Below, piece after piece: positions 16,707-25,605 of a stretch of DNA of 64,000 nt. This DNA is from Pseudomonas sp. CCI4.2 (lineage in GTDB: Bacteria; Pseudomonadota; Gammaproteobacteria; Pseudomonadales; Pseudomonadaceae). The position numbers and the translations under genes were made by a program. Location of the stretch: NCBI RefSeq assembly GCF_034350045.1, contig NZ_CP133781.1, forward strand, positions 5,320,501 through 5,384,500, read 5' to 3'. The notes below the pieces were generated by a model. The model made no database searches. It had not been told where the DNA came from and worked only from the letters and a program-made list of their open reading frames with translations. Within the stretch, counting starts at the first letter, position 1. Each line of letters starts with the position of its first letter.

Positions 16707-17997
16707 CGTCGGCAACTTCCAGGCGGATCATCTTTAATTCGGCTTCAAGGTCGCTAAACCACTGCTGATATTCGCCATCACCCATGGTTTTGTTCTCGCT
16801 GTGCAATGCCGCATTCAACCATTTGGAAAAACGCGAGCACACCTCATCAACCCAATCACCACGGCGCCGCAGACTGGCAAAGTGCTCATCCGTTTGCCCA
16901 CGATGGGGGTCCAGCCAAAGTGCCTCGACACTGTCCAGTTGGCAGCCGCTGGCAGCACTCCAACCGGCGGGCAACTCATGCAACTCGGCCGCGCACTGCA
17001 ATACCTCATCGCACAAAGCCGCGACCCGTTGCCGACGAACCTCGCGAGTGGCTAGATTGCTGCGTTCGGTGCGCGCGAGAAATTCACGTAAAGCTTTACT
17101 CTGTTCGCGCACACGCGGACGACGGGCGAACCAGCCGAGAAAGATTGACGATACTTGGCTGGGCGGTTTGAGTCCTGATCGGCGCCAAGTGGGTGGCAAC
17201 GACGGCAGCAAGTAAGCCTCGCCACGCCGCTCACTATTGAGTTGGCTAATGTTTTGCGGTTTGGTGCCACCGAAATTCTGAATGACCAGATTCGGATACT
17301 CCCGATAACCATGTGCCCAAGGGCGCTTATCTTTGTATGCGATGCGTGCAGCCTTGGCCTCATCGGAAAAGCGGTCACGCTGGATATCGCCGTAAACACG
17401 GTGCACCAGCGAGGTGGGGAACAGAGGGGCCAGCAGGTGATAGCCACCGTCGGGCAGCGGAAAATAGAGTTGTTTAGCCAATCGGTGAGAGGTTGGAGGC
17501 CCTTTGCTTTCGATGATACCTGCGAAGGCGTGCAACCACTCGGCCGCTTGCTCGGGATTATCGGATAAGGCCGCGCTTAGCGTCGAATCGCGTTCGTTTA
17601 CCCGTTGCAACAAGGTCTTATCGGCATGCTCGAGCTTGAGGAACTTATATACGTCCAATGCTGCAGCATTGCCTACCACGTCGTCATCACGATCACTGCC
17701 CAGACTATGGGTACCCAACAATGTTGGGGCCTGCACGCTATCGCGCAAATACACGCTGCTGCCGCGAGCATCGGGGTGAGTGAATTTTAGGCCAAAATTG
17801 ACTAACTGAATCTGCCCAACACGCCGGGCAGCATCGTGCAGCCAGGCCTCTGGGCGATGGGCTTCAAGTAATTGCTGATATTTGTCTTGCTCGCCTTCGC
17901 CGAGTTTTTCCAACTTGGCCTGTAAGCGTTCTTGAATAAATCCGTGGATCAGCGCTGTAAGGGCGCTGATTTCGTGTACATCCGCTGAGCTGTCCAT
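16699..17997 (-). CDS. csy1: Csy1/Cas8f, large subunit of the I-F complex
   Basis: The large subunit recognises the PAM and helps recruit Cas2-3. The 432-residue protein has the Csy1 features HPDARGSS (about 74-81), QNFGGTKPQNISQLNSERRG (about 245-265) and the C-terminal WFSDLEAELKMIRLEV. It lies 62 bp downstream of cas2-3 and overlaps csy2. The ribosome-binding site is weak and rather far (AAGGAAA about 14 bases away). Confidence 0.96.
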   Translation of the reverse strand: MDSSADVHEISALTALIHGFIQERLQAKLEKLGEGEQDKYQQLLEAHRPEAWLHDAARRVGQIQLVNFGLKFTHPDARGSSVYLRDSVQAPTLLGTHSLGSDRDDDVVGNAAALDVYKFLKLEHADKTLLQRVNERDSTLSAALSDNPEQAAEWLHAFAGIIESKGPPTSHRLAKQLYFPLPDGGYHLLAPLFPTSLVHRVYGDIQRDRFSDEAKAARIAYKDKRPWAHGYREYPNLVIQNFGGTKPQNISQLNSERRGEAYLLPSLPPTWRRSGLKPPSQVSSIFLGWFARRPRVREQSKALREFLARTERSNLATREVRRQRVAALCDEVLQCAAELHELPAGWSAASGCQLDSVEALWLDPHRGQTDEHFASLRRRGDWVDEVCSRFSKWLNAALHSENKTMGDGEYQQWFSDLEAELKMIRLEVADDE

Positions 17998-18059
17998 AAT
18001 CCGATGCGTTTCCTTACTTATTCCAGTAGAGGTTTTGACTGCTCATTTTATTTCTCGCG

Positions 18060-21000
18060 TTAGAACCCCCTAAATCCCAATGCCGGGTGGTAGCGCCAGC
18101 CCCTGTCAGCATTATTTTTGGCCAAATCAATCACGCCATACCGTCGTGCACAGGCAGCAAGTTCGAGGCCTCTCTCGTCGGCTAATTGGCTCAGCTCTGT
18201 CAGGTAATCCGGCTCCCCCCAGAAGCCAATGCGTGGCCCAAACTCCAGCGAGAATTTCTCCAGAAGGTTATCCGCAGAAATTAGTTGCCCATCGTCTTGC
18301 TGAAACTTGAAGTGCAGCACTTCATCTTCGTCGGGCTGTAGCACATAGCGCTGATGCCCCAAAGGATCATCACGAAAGCGCTGTTTACGCTGCAATTCGC
18401 CAGACAGCGCCGCTGGAGTTTGCCACCAAAGTGGAACCGGGAAGCCTGACTTTATGCTCTCACCGAGCATCAATGCGCGAAGCCGCACATGCTCTAGGTC
18501 GACCAGGTTGCTGCGCGGTTGCAACTCCGCTCGCTCGGCAATCCTTGGCCGCGCGTCGATCGTGCTCAGTTGCTGGACGCTCAACACGTCACTTAGGTTG
18601 TGACTGGCAAGCATAAAGTCAGGGCTCTCAAATCCAGGCCTACAGAACGCTGGCGCCTTCCCCTCTAACGCTTTTACATTGCGCTCCAGCAGATACACAT
18701 TGGCCGACTGACACGGCCCCGGACGATGCCGCCGAATGCGACCGGCCAACTGAATGATCGAGCGCATAGAAGAGGGTTCAACGATGCCCCAGTCATAATC
18801 GTGGTCGCGCCCGACCTCTGCGACCGGTGACGCCAGCACTACAAAAATCTGCTCCGGCTCAGGGTTGACATCCAGCCATACCCGTAACTCAGGGTCGGCA
18901 AATAATGCGTCCGGATTGTGGCGATTTAACAGCCGATCCAAGCGTCGTTCGATAGCAGAGCGCATCAGCAACAGGTGGCGTGCGTGGTAACAGCACAGAT
19001 GAATTCGGCAACCTGTTTCGGCACCCAATTTGAAAAGAGCTTGAGCGACGTCGATCATCGGGTCGATATTAGCCATGCGCAGCAAGCCAAAACTGACACG
19101 CTTTTGGCTAACCGGATCAACACTGTGATGCTCCCGGTGTAACTGATGAAGCATGCGGTGCAGGTGGACTGCCAGCTCATTGCGTATTTCTGAGGCGCCG
19201 CTTATGGTTATCGGCACGGGCTGAATCTTCGCCAATCGACGTACTTCAGCCTGTCCTAACTTGGCAATACGCTTTCCAACAAAAGTACTGTGAGCATCCG
19301 AAAATGACTCGGCAGTAGCCTGCTCACTCGCCTCTGAGGCAAACTCATCAAACCATGCGCAGCAAACATTTAGCGGCTGACCGGGTACTCCCCGATTGGC
19401 TTGAAAAGAGCGGCGCCCCTCCAGATATGCAGCGAACAATCCTTGAATTAGAGCGGGCGGCAGCGTTGCCGAAGACAGCAGTACCCGGCTGCCAAGCAAG
19501 CCGGCCCAATAAACCAGCCGACTCAACGCTGGCAAGTCGTTAAGGTCGAAATCATCGGGTTCGTCCAACACCAAATCAGCGGTCATCAGCCGCAACATCG
19601 GTGCGATCTGACGCCCGCCCCGCGTACCTTCAGTAGCAGGAATCAAATGATCAACCGTGCAGACTAAAACGGGAGCATCGAGCAAACGCAGTGCTGCGGA
19701 GTTTTTGCCCAACCAGTTTTTCAGCGCACCCTCCTCCAAGCTGCCTTGATAGTGCACATAGCTGTCGTCGTCCTGAAGCTGCTCGGCCGACTCCGAGCCA
19801 CTACGATCCAACGCACCATTGTCGCGGTCGAATAGTTCTTTGACCGCTATACCGCCGACCACAATAGCCAGATCGTCGTCGCCCAATTTCAGTCGATCAC
19901 GGTAGGCCTGACCGGTTTGCAAGGTCAGGCTACGCAGGCCCAGAGCGATAGAGAACCGAGCACCACGCTGTGGATCGGACAGGCCGTAAAGAATCCGGCC
20001 ATTAGCCAACGTTTTACCGCACCCAGTAGATGCCATGTTGACGCCGAAAAAACCTTGTCGAGTAGAGCGGGCTTGTAACGCTGTGGCGAGGTCGTAGGCT
20101 TTGTCTTGCCAACGAAAGCGCTCATCGGCACTGCGTCGTTTAAAGCCTTTGTGCCGGGCAATACTAGGCAATCTACGCTCTAATTGCGGCAAGCTGTGGG
20201 CAATACGCCCACTGTGTACCGCAACACCGATCAGATGCTCATCCAATCGCTGTTTCAACTTCCCCGTCTCACGGTCAGTATTGGCGAACAAAGGATATTC
20301 GGCATCGCCATAACGTGAGTGCGATGGCTCACTGGAGTAGTGATGATCGGCCAACATCAAAATTAGTCGGGAAACATGGGTGACGTAGGGGTTTGCCAGC
20401 CAATCCGTTTCACTGAAACCGGTGCGCGCCAGCATGCGCCCAGCCAATTTTGCGGCGTGCTCACACCAGTGTTTACTATCCAATGGAAGCGAGTTTTTAA
20501 AGGTCCAGCAGGCGGTTTTTTCCTTTAGATCGGCCTGAAGACGAGCGGCGTTCCATTCTGACGTTAGCCCCAGCGGCAGGCGTCTCAGCGTTTGCGGGTG
20601 CAACCCCTCGTCAAAAGGCTGAACCGGCAAACGATGATGGCTGAGGATCAGCCAACCGATGGCTCGAGCCAACGTCGGTAGAGTATTGAAGGGGCTACGC
20701 GGTGCGGGAGTGCTGAGGCCGTCGCGGAACGTAATTAATCGCTTTTGCCAGCCGTTGTCCACCTTGCCGCTCGCTAAATCCGCAAGACGCTGCAACCAGA
20801 TTTCATCGGTATCAGTCCCTACAAAGGCTTGAAACAAACGTAACGACACCCACTCATGTCGATAAGCATCGGCAAGCGGTTTTTGACTACTGAGCTTGTT
20901 CTGGAAAGCTTCGCTGGCCTTGCCAAAGTCATGGAATAACGCAGCCAAGCCAGCCAACAGGCGAATGTCTTCACCGGTATGCCAGTCATTTTCATGCTGG

Positions 21001-21299
21001 CTACGCAACACGTCACGCACGGTGCTATTTGTCGGTACCGCACCTTGAGCATTGAAACGGCTTGCATCTCCAACTATCCACAGCATTTCACTGTGGTCGC
21101 GGCCACGAATCCAATGGCAGGCTACAGAGGTATTTCGCCGGGCCGTCTTCCTCAGTAACCGCCGCAGGGTATCGAGACCTTGGTGGGTAATAGGTGTTTG
21201 CCAAGTACGTTCGCCACGGCGCTCGGCAAACTGGTCGAGAATACGACGGCTCTCACTTAAAGCTCGTTTATCGCACTGGCAGATCAGCAAAACATTCAC
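18060..21299 (-). CDS. cas3: Cas2-Cas3 fusion (I-F), adaptation subunit and nuclease-helicase
   Basis: A 1079-residue fusion that is the hallmark of type I-F. Cas2 domain: residues 1 to about 95 (MNVLLICQCDKRALSESRRI). HD nuclease: H123-D124 in LFHDFGK. Helicase: Walker A ASTGCGKT (423-430), DEPD box (579-582), SAT (610-612) and motif VI QLAGRIRRHRPG (850-861). All are intact. It degrades target DNA after recruitment by Csy1-4 and, with Cas1, integrates spacers. It starts at a GTG (21299) that overlaps the cas1 stop codon by four bases. Confidence 0.98.
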   Translation of the reverse strand: MNVLLICQCDKRALSESRRILDQFAERRGERTWQTPITHQGLDTLRRLLRKTARRNTSVACHWIRGRDHSEMLWIVGDASRFNAQGAVPTNSTVRDVLRSQHENDWHTGEDIRLLAGLAALFHDFGKASEAFQNKLSSQKPLADAYRHEWVSLRLFQAFVGTDTDEIWLQRLADLASGKVDNGWQKRLITFRDGLSTPAPRSPFNTLPTLARAIGWLILSHHRLPVQPFDEGLHPQTLRRLPLGLTSEWNAARLQADLKEKTACWTFKNSLPLDSKHWCEHAAKLAGRMLARTGFSETDWLANPYVTHVSRLILMLADHHYSSEPSHSRYGDAEYPLFANTDRETGKLKQRLDEHLIGVAVHSGRIAHSLPQLERRLPSIARHKGFKRRSADERFRWQDKAYDLATALQARSTRQGFFGVNMASTGCGKTLANGRILYGLSDPQRGARFSIALGLRSLTLQTGQAYRDRLKLGDDDLAIVVGGIAVKELFDRDNGALDRSGSESAEQLQDDDSYVHYQGSLEEGALKNWLGKNSAALRLLDAPVLVCTVDHLIPATEGTRGGRQIAPMLRLMTADLVLDEPDDFDLNDLPALSRLVYWAGLLGSRVLLSSATLPPALIQGLFAAYLEGRRSFQANRGVPGQPLNVCCAWFDEFASEASEQATAESFSDAHSTFVGKRIAKLGQAEVRRLAKIQPVPITISGASEIRNELAVHLHRMLHQLHREHHSVDPVSQKRVSFGLLRMANIDPMIDVAQALFKLGAETGCRIHLCCYHARHLLLMRSAIERRLDRLLNRHNPDALFADPELRVWLDVNPEPEQIFVVLASPVAEVGRDHDYDWGIVEPSSMRSIIQLAGRIRRHRPGPCQSANVYLLERNVKALEGKAPAFCRPGFESPDFMLASHNLSDVLSVQQLSTIDARPRIAERAELQPRSNLVDLEHVRLRALMLGESIKSGFPVPLWWQTPAALSGELQRKQRFRDDPLGHQRYVLQPDEDEVLHFKFQQDDGQLISADNLLEKFSLEFGPRIGFWGEPDYLTELSQLADERGLELAACARRYGVIDLAKNNADRGWRYHPALGFRGF

Positions 21300-22273
21300 T
21301 GGTGGGAATTCCCCAACTGCTGCGCAACGGCTTTAAGGCTGTCAATCATGAAGTCCAGAGCCTCGTTACGGGTGAGGCTTTCAATGCAGGCTTGGCGAAA
21401 CTCCTGCTCATCATCCCCACGCATGGCGGAAATAAACGCTTGAGGCAAAATCATCGCGTCCTTGATCAGATCCGCTGCATCGAACACCAATCCACCTCGG
21501 CGCGTCTTGCCATGTAACACCGCCAAGCCGTGAGGCAGGCCGAGCACCCACGTTGCGGTGGCGGCCAAGCCGTAGGCTAGGTAATTACCATGGTCGAGAA
21601 AGCGATTAGCCGGATCGTTACCGCCACCACGCTTGGCGCGAACAAAATCTCCATATTTCATGGCGCGCGCTGCCAGTTTGAATAGTAACTTAGTCAGCCG
21701 CGCTTCCTCGGTCAGCAAAAAGGTGTGGTCCGGCGCCGTATTTAGATACATAAGGGACTGCTGCAGCGCAGCATCCAAGGCGGCAGCATCAATTTGAAAG
21801 CCCGCCTCTTTGAGCGCACGGTTGTTCAGCCAATGCTGCCGGACTCGTTCCAGACGTAGCCGTTGAAATGCCTTGGCTGCTTCTAGGCGTAACTCATCAT
21901 CAAACCAAAAGCGCACCCAATATTGAAGATACTCGGTAGGCCGATACTCACTCTGCGGTGAAAACCACGCTACCTCAATATCGATTTCGTTGGCGCTGAA
22001 CAGTGGCGTGCCTCCCCCACCAGCAAACCCTACCAGCACACCCGCCTTTGCCATTTCGCGCATCGCCGCTTGGGTGACCGAGGTTCCCGTTCCCAGTAGC
22101 ACCGTTGTGGTGTTGGCAATAGGGATATTCCAGTACAGCGAACGCTTTCCTTCATCCGTCACATATTCGACACGCCCGCCATTAACCAAAACCCGACAAT
22201 ATTCGAGGTAATAAATGTTGGCACGTTTGGAGTGCAGGATCGATTTTAGGTCTGATGCGTTTAGATCATCCAT
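21296..22273 (-). CDS. cas1: Cas1 integrase (I-F)
   Basis: Integrates new spacers at the leader end. The 325-residue protein has the metal-binding residues in their usual surroundings: Glu in LLTEEARLTK (about 189), His in LAVLHGKT (about 254) and Asp in FDAADLIKD (about 265-268). The ATG at 22273 follows an AGGTG site and gives the family N-terminus MDDLNASDLKSILHSKRAN; a GTG two codons upstream is possible. First gene of the cas operon, so the operon promoter should lie within 22274-22791. Confidence 0.97.
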   Translation of the reverse strand: MDDLNASDLKSILHSKRANIYYLEYCRVLVNGGRVEYVTDEGKRSLYWNIPIANTTTVLLGTGTSVTQAAMREMAKAGVLVGFAGGGGTPLFSANEIDIEVAWFSPQSEYRPTEYLQYWVRFWFDDELRLEAAKAFQRLRLERVRQHWLNNRALKEAGFQIDAAALDAALQQSLMYLNTAPDHTFLLTEEARLTKLLFKLAARAMKYGDFVRAKRGGGNDPANRFLDHGNYLAYGLAATATWVLGLPHGLAVLHGKTRRGGLVFDAADLIKDAMILPQAFISAMRGDDEQEFRQACIESLTRNEALDFMIDSLKAVAQQLGNSHQ

Positions 22274-22791
22274 GTACACACCTAGGGGCTATTGACGTTC
22301 ACTGGCACTGCAGATGATGAAAAAAAACCCGCATAACAGAGGTTACAACACCGAAAATCCAGCGGGTTTGCAACAGTCAAAATGATGCTCAGTGACTCGG
22401 CAAGCCGAAGCTGGGATACCATGTTAAGTAAGGCATCACCAGAAGTCTGGTAGGCGATTTACCGTTTACGAATGTTATACCCGATAAACGGATTGGCAGC
22501 TTCATCCATGTCCTCGAACTGGCCTTGTGTATATCCCATGGGAAGCAGGTTGTTCCCCATACGCTACCAACTAACAAACAAAGCAAAGCGTCTCGGGCGC
22601 GCCAACCTAAAGCACACCATGCGATCTGGAAGAACTTTGGCGGACAAAGTCGTGCCAAATTCACCAGATCAAAATTTGATCAAAAAAAAGCCCCAATCCG
22701 AAGACTAGAGCTATTTTTTGGTACAAAGCGTTGGTATAGACCCGCCTTACCATATCCTTATAATCTATTGAATTATAAGGGTTTTTAATAA
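22274..22791. other. Gene-poor strip between cas1 and tRNA-Ser
   Basis: I see no convincing gene. It should contain the cas promoter (minus strand). Visible structures: a repeat-like 8-mer GTTCACTG at 22297-22304 on the plus strand; a stem AAACCCGC...GCGGGTTT with a long loop and a T-run on the minus strand (22319-22370); an interrupted palindrome TCGGC-AA-GCCGA near 22396-22407; and a perfect inverted repeat GATCAAA-A-TTTGATC at 22667-22681. A 33-codon minus-strand frame at 22459-22560 has no recognised relative. Confidence 0.5.
22319..22370 (-). terminator. Possible long-loop terminator upstream of cas1
   Basis: On the minus strand the arms AAACCCGC and GCGGGTTT are separated by about 28 bases and followed by eight T residues. 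It sits about 50 bp upstream of the cas1 start, so it could end transcripts coming from the tRNA side, insulating the cas operon, or act as an attenuator in the cas leader. The loop is longer than usual. Confidence 0.45.
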
Positions 22792-22881
22792 TGGCGGAGA
22801 GATAGGGATTCGAACCCTAGGTACTGTCGCCAGTACAACGGATTTCGAATCCGTCCCATTCGGCCACTCTGGCATCTCTCC
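22792..22881 (-). tRNA. tRNA-Ser(CGA)
   Basis: 90 nt including the encoded CCA. The long variable arm (GTACTGGCGACAGTAC) is that of a class II tRNA; the anticodon loop TTCGAAA gives CGA, reading UCG. The acceptor GGAGAGA pairs with TCTCTCC, and the T loop is GGTTCGAATCC. Its 3' end faces the CRISPR-Cas island. Confidence 0.97.
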
Positions 22882-22974
22882 AACGGCGCGCATGATAACA
22901 GTTCATCTGCCGAACGTAACCCCCCTGCGGAGGAAATTTTCGCGTGCTATCAGGCGCTTGCGTAGCTTTTTGCG

Positions 22975-23685
22975 TTAAAGCGGGACGCCGAGGCGTTTGG
23001 CGACTTCTTCGTAGGCTTCGATGACACCACCGAGGCCTTGGCGGAAGCGGTCTTTGTCCATTTTCTTGCGGGTTTCTTTGTCCCACAGACGGCAGCCGTC
23101 TGGGCTGAATTCGTCGCCGAGGACGATTTCGCCGTGGAAGGTACCGAATTCAAGTTTGAAGTCGACCAGCAGCAGGCCAGCGTCGTCAAACAGCTTGGTC
23201 AGCACGTCGTTGACCTTGAGCGACAGCTCTTTCATGCGGATCAGGTTTTCTGCCGTGCCCCAACCGAACGCCACGACGTGGGATTCGTTGATGAACGGGT
23301 CGCCTTTGGCGTCGTCTTTGAGGAACAGTTCGAAGGTGTAAGGGTTGAGCTTGATGCCCTCCTCCACGCCCAGGCGCTTCACCAGGCTGCCCGCTGCGTA
23401 GTTACGCACGACGCACTCGACCGGGATCATCTCAAGTTTCTTGACCAGACATTCGGTGTCGCTCAGCAACGCGTCGAATTGGGTCGGGATACCGGCTTCT
23501 TCGAGTTTTTGCATGATGAAGGCGTTGAACTTGTTGTTCACCATGCCTTTGCGATCAAGCTGTTCGATGCGCTTGCCGTCGAACGCCGAAGTGTCGTCGC
23601 GAAACAACAAAATCAAGCGGTCAGCGTCATCGGTGGTGTAAACCGATTTGGCTTTGCCGCGGTAGAGTTCTTCACGTTTTTCCAT
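22975..23685 (-). CDS. purC: SAICAR synthetase
   Basis: Ligates aspartate to CAIR in purine synthesis. The 236-residue protein begins MEKREELYRGKAKSVYTTDD and contains FRDDTSAFDGKR and VVRNYAAGSLVKRLGV, with the C-terminal catalytic stretch GDEFSPDGCRLWD; these are the SAICAR synthetase signatures. Core gene marking the edge of the conserved chromosome; it lies 28 bp downstream of the metallo-hydrolase gene. Confidence 0.97.
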   Translation of the reverse strand: MEKREELYRGKAKSVYTTDDADRLILLFRDDTSAFDGKRIEQLDRKGMVNNKFNAFIMQKLEEAGIPTQFDALLSDTECLVKKLEMIPVECVVRNYAAGSLVKRLGVEEGIKLNPYTFELFLKDDAKGDPFINESHVVAFGWGTAENLIRMKELSLKVNDVLTKLFDDAGLLLVDFKLEFGTFHGEIVLGDEFSPDGCRLWDKETRKKMDKDRFRQGLGGVIEAYEEVAKRLGVPL

Positions 23686-23713
23686 GATGGGCTCCGCTTG
23701 CTAAGTAGTTGGG

Positions 23714-24472
23714 CTAGGCGATGTGTCGCCAGTCGAGCCCTGAATCTTGATCGGCCAATTGCAGCCAGTCCGGGTCGCACCCGAGGGTGTCGACAAAACA
23801 TTGCCGGGCCAGCTGCGGCAGGTTGTTTTTGCTGCTGAGGTGGCCCAGCACTAAATGCTGTAACGACTGCCATCCCAACTCGCTCACCAGGTTGGCAGCC
23901 TGATGATTGTTCAAATGTCCCAGTTCGCCACCTACCCGCTCTTTCAAGAAATACGGGTAGCGACCTCTGGCCAGCATGTCGCGGCAATGATTTGCTTCAA
24001 TCATCAACGCATCCAGTCCGTGATAACTCTGTAACACCGCAGGGCCGTAGGAACCAAGGTCAGTCAGCAAGCCGAATCGGCGCTGGCCGTCGTTGAATAC
24101 AAACTGCGTCGGCTCAAGGGCATCGTGGGCAACGCACACCACATCAATGCTCAGTGCGCCCACCTGCAATGGTTGACCGCCTGACAGAAACCCTGCGGCT
24201 TCTACAGGTTTGCGCATCCCGCGCAAGGTGCCGTTACTGAGGTAGACCGGTAGATTGTAGCGCCGTGACAGCAAACTCACGCCATGCACGTGGTCGGCAT
24301 GTTCGTGGGTCACCAGAATGGCACTCAACTGATGCGGGCTAACGCCTAAACGCGCCAGACGTCGCTCGGTTTCTCGCAGTGAAAAACCACAATCCACCAG
24401 CACATACGTGTCGTTACTGGCGACCAGCGTGCCGTTCCCTCGGCTACCACTGCCTAAAACAGCGAAACGCAC
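23714..24472 (-). CDS. Metallo-beta-lactamase-fold hydrolase (YycJ/WalJ-like)
   Basis: A 252-residue MBL-fold protein with the metal-binding motif THEHADH (about 54-60) and further ligands in CVAHDALEP and NHCRD. The N-terminus MRFAVLGSGSRGNGTLV is typical of the YycJ-type group, some of which are exonucleases; the activity here is not proven. It begins directly at the stop of bamC (no gap), in a purC-MBL-bamC-dapA run read together. Confidence 0.88.
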   Translation of the reverse strand: MRFAVLGSGSRGNGTLVASNDTYVLVDCGFSLRETERRLARLGVSPHQLSAILVTHEHADHVHGVSLLSRRYNLPVYLSNGTLRGMRKPVEAAGFLSGGQPLQVGALSIDVVCVAHDALEPTQFVFNDGQRRFGLLTDLGSYGPAVLQSYHGLDALMIEANHCRDMLARGRYPYFLKERVGGELGHLNNHQAANLVSELGWQSLQHLVLGHLSSKNNLPQLARQCFVDTLGCDPDWLQLADQDSGLDWRHIA

Positions 24473-25588
24473 TTAACCGAGGTTGTCTTGAATGATACCC
24501 AGCACGCGGCGCGCTACATCAGGAGGCGCTACGGTGTTGATATTTTTCTCGACTGTCACCTGCACGCTGTCACCCACCTTGCTCAAGCGAACTTGATAAC
24601 GTTCGGCACGGGCTTCGATTTGTTCTTTATCCGGCGTGCTGCTGAACAGACGGCTAAAGAATCCAGGCTCGTTACCAGGCGTCTTCGCCTTCTCGGCCAA
24701 GTTGATGTAGTAAAGACCCAGGCTGCGGTTGATGTCTTCTACGCGCCAATCACCTTGATCCAAGGCACGGCCGACGCTTGACCATGCGCGGTCCAGGTCG
24801 TCAGCGACGTTCAATACCGGGTTACCACTGCCATCGACGCTCAAGGCAACGCGTTTCGGGGTATCGAAGTCACGCGCAGCAAGCAGGGAAACCGAACCGC
24901 CTTTTTCAGCGCTGCGGCTCATGCTGGCCAACAGATCGTCGGTCAGCGCGGAATCGAGGCCCAGGTTGGTGGTGTTCGCTGGGAAGTCGACGTCCGCCGT
25001 GCTGCCCACTGGCCGCGTAACGCTGACGACGTAGATTTCACTGGTGTTGCGCTGCACACCCGGTTCGATACGAACACGCACGCGAGTTTCGGTGTCGGCG
25101 CTGGCGCCACTGCCGGTCAGGCGCTTGGCCATCGCGGAAGAAAGCCCATCGATACGCTGCCAACTGGTGTTGAATTCACCGGTCTGCGGACGTTCGTCAC
25201 CGATGTGGAAACCGTTGTCTTCAAAATACTGATGCGCGATCGGCCAAACTTCGGCAGGCGAACGCTGAGCCAGGATCGAGCGCGACTCACCGGTTTTCTG
25301 CAGGCTGAAATCGCTGGCAGTTGCGGTCACTGGCAATTGCTGAGGACGCGGAACGACAAACTCGCCCCTGGTTGTTTCGCTAGCCACGTTACGCGGGATC
25401 GGCAGCAAAGGATCAAGCCGTTTCACACCGGTGATGTCGGGTGGCAATTGCATAGGCGCCGCTTGAGGCGCCGCCAGATAATCACTGCCGCGATCACGGA
25501 AGTAACCCTCAGGGCCCCAAATCCAGCCACAACCGCTGGTACTGGAGATAATCAAGGCTAGTGCGGACAGTCCGGCCAATCGCTTCAT
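24473..25588 (-). CDS. bamC: BamC outer-membrane assembly lipoprotein
   Basis: Lipoprotein of the BAM complex that inserts beta-barrel proteins. From the ATG at 25588 the signal peptide MKRLAGLSALALIISSTSGC ends in a lipobox cysteine. The unstructured N-terminal stretch (GYFRDRGSDYLAA) that binds BamD, and two helix-grip domains, follow; total 371 residues. An ATG at 25606 that overlaps the dapA stop (TAATG) is an alternative, but it would put six extra residues before the signal peptide. Lies between dapA and the MBL gene, the usual pseudomonad order. Confidence 0.93.
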   Translation of the reverse strand: MKRLAGLSALALIISSTSGCGWIWGPEGYFRDRGSDYLAAPQAAPMQLPPDITGVKRLDPLLPIPRNVASETTRGEFVVPRPQQLPVTATASDFSLQKTGESRSILAQRSPAEVWPIAHQYFEDNGFHIGDERPQTGEFNTSWQRIDGLSSAMAKRLTGSGASADTETRVRVRIEPGVQRNTSEIYVVSVTRPVGSTADVDFPANTTNLGLDSALTDDLLASMSRSAEKGGSVSLLAARDFDTPKRVALSVDGSGNPVLNVADDLDRAWSSVGRALDQGDWRVEDINRSLGLYYINLAEKAKTPGNEPGFFSRLFSSTPDKEQIEARAERYQVRLSKVGDSVQVTVEKNINTVAPPDVARRVLGIIQDNLG

Positions 25589-25605
25589 TGCGTGATACTT
25601 CCTCA

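Noticed and set aside
22389..22664. 91-codon minus-strand frame upstream of cas1
   Set aside because: No ribosome-binding site, odd composition and no recognised similarity; same for the 33-codon frame at 22459-22560.
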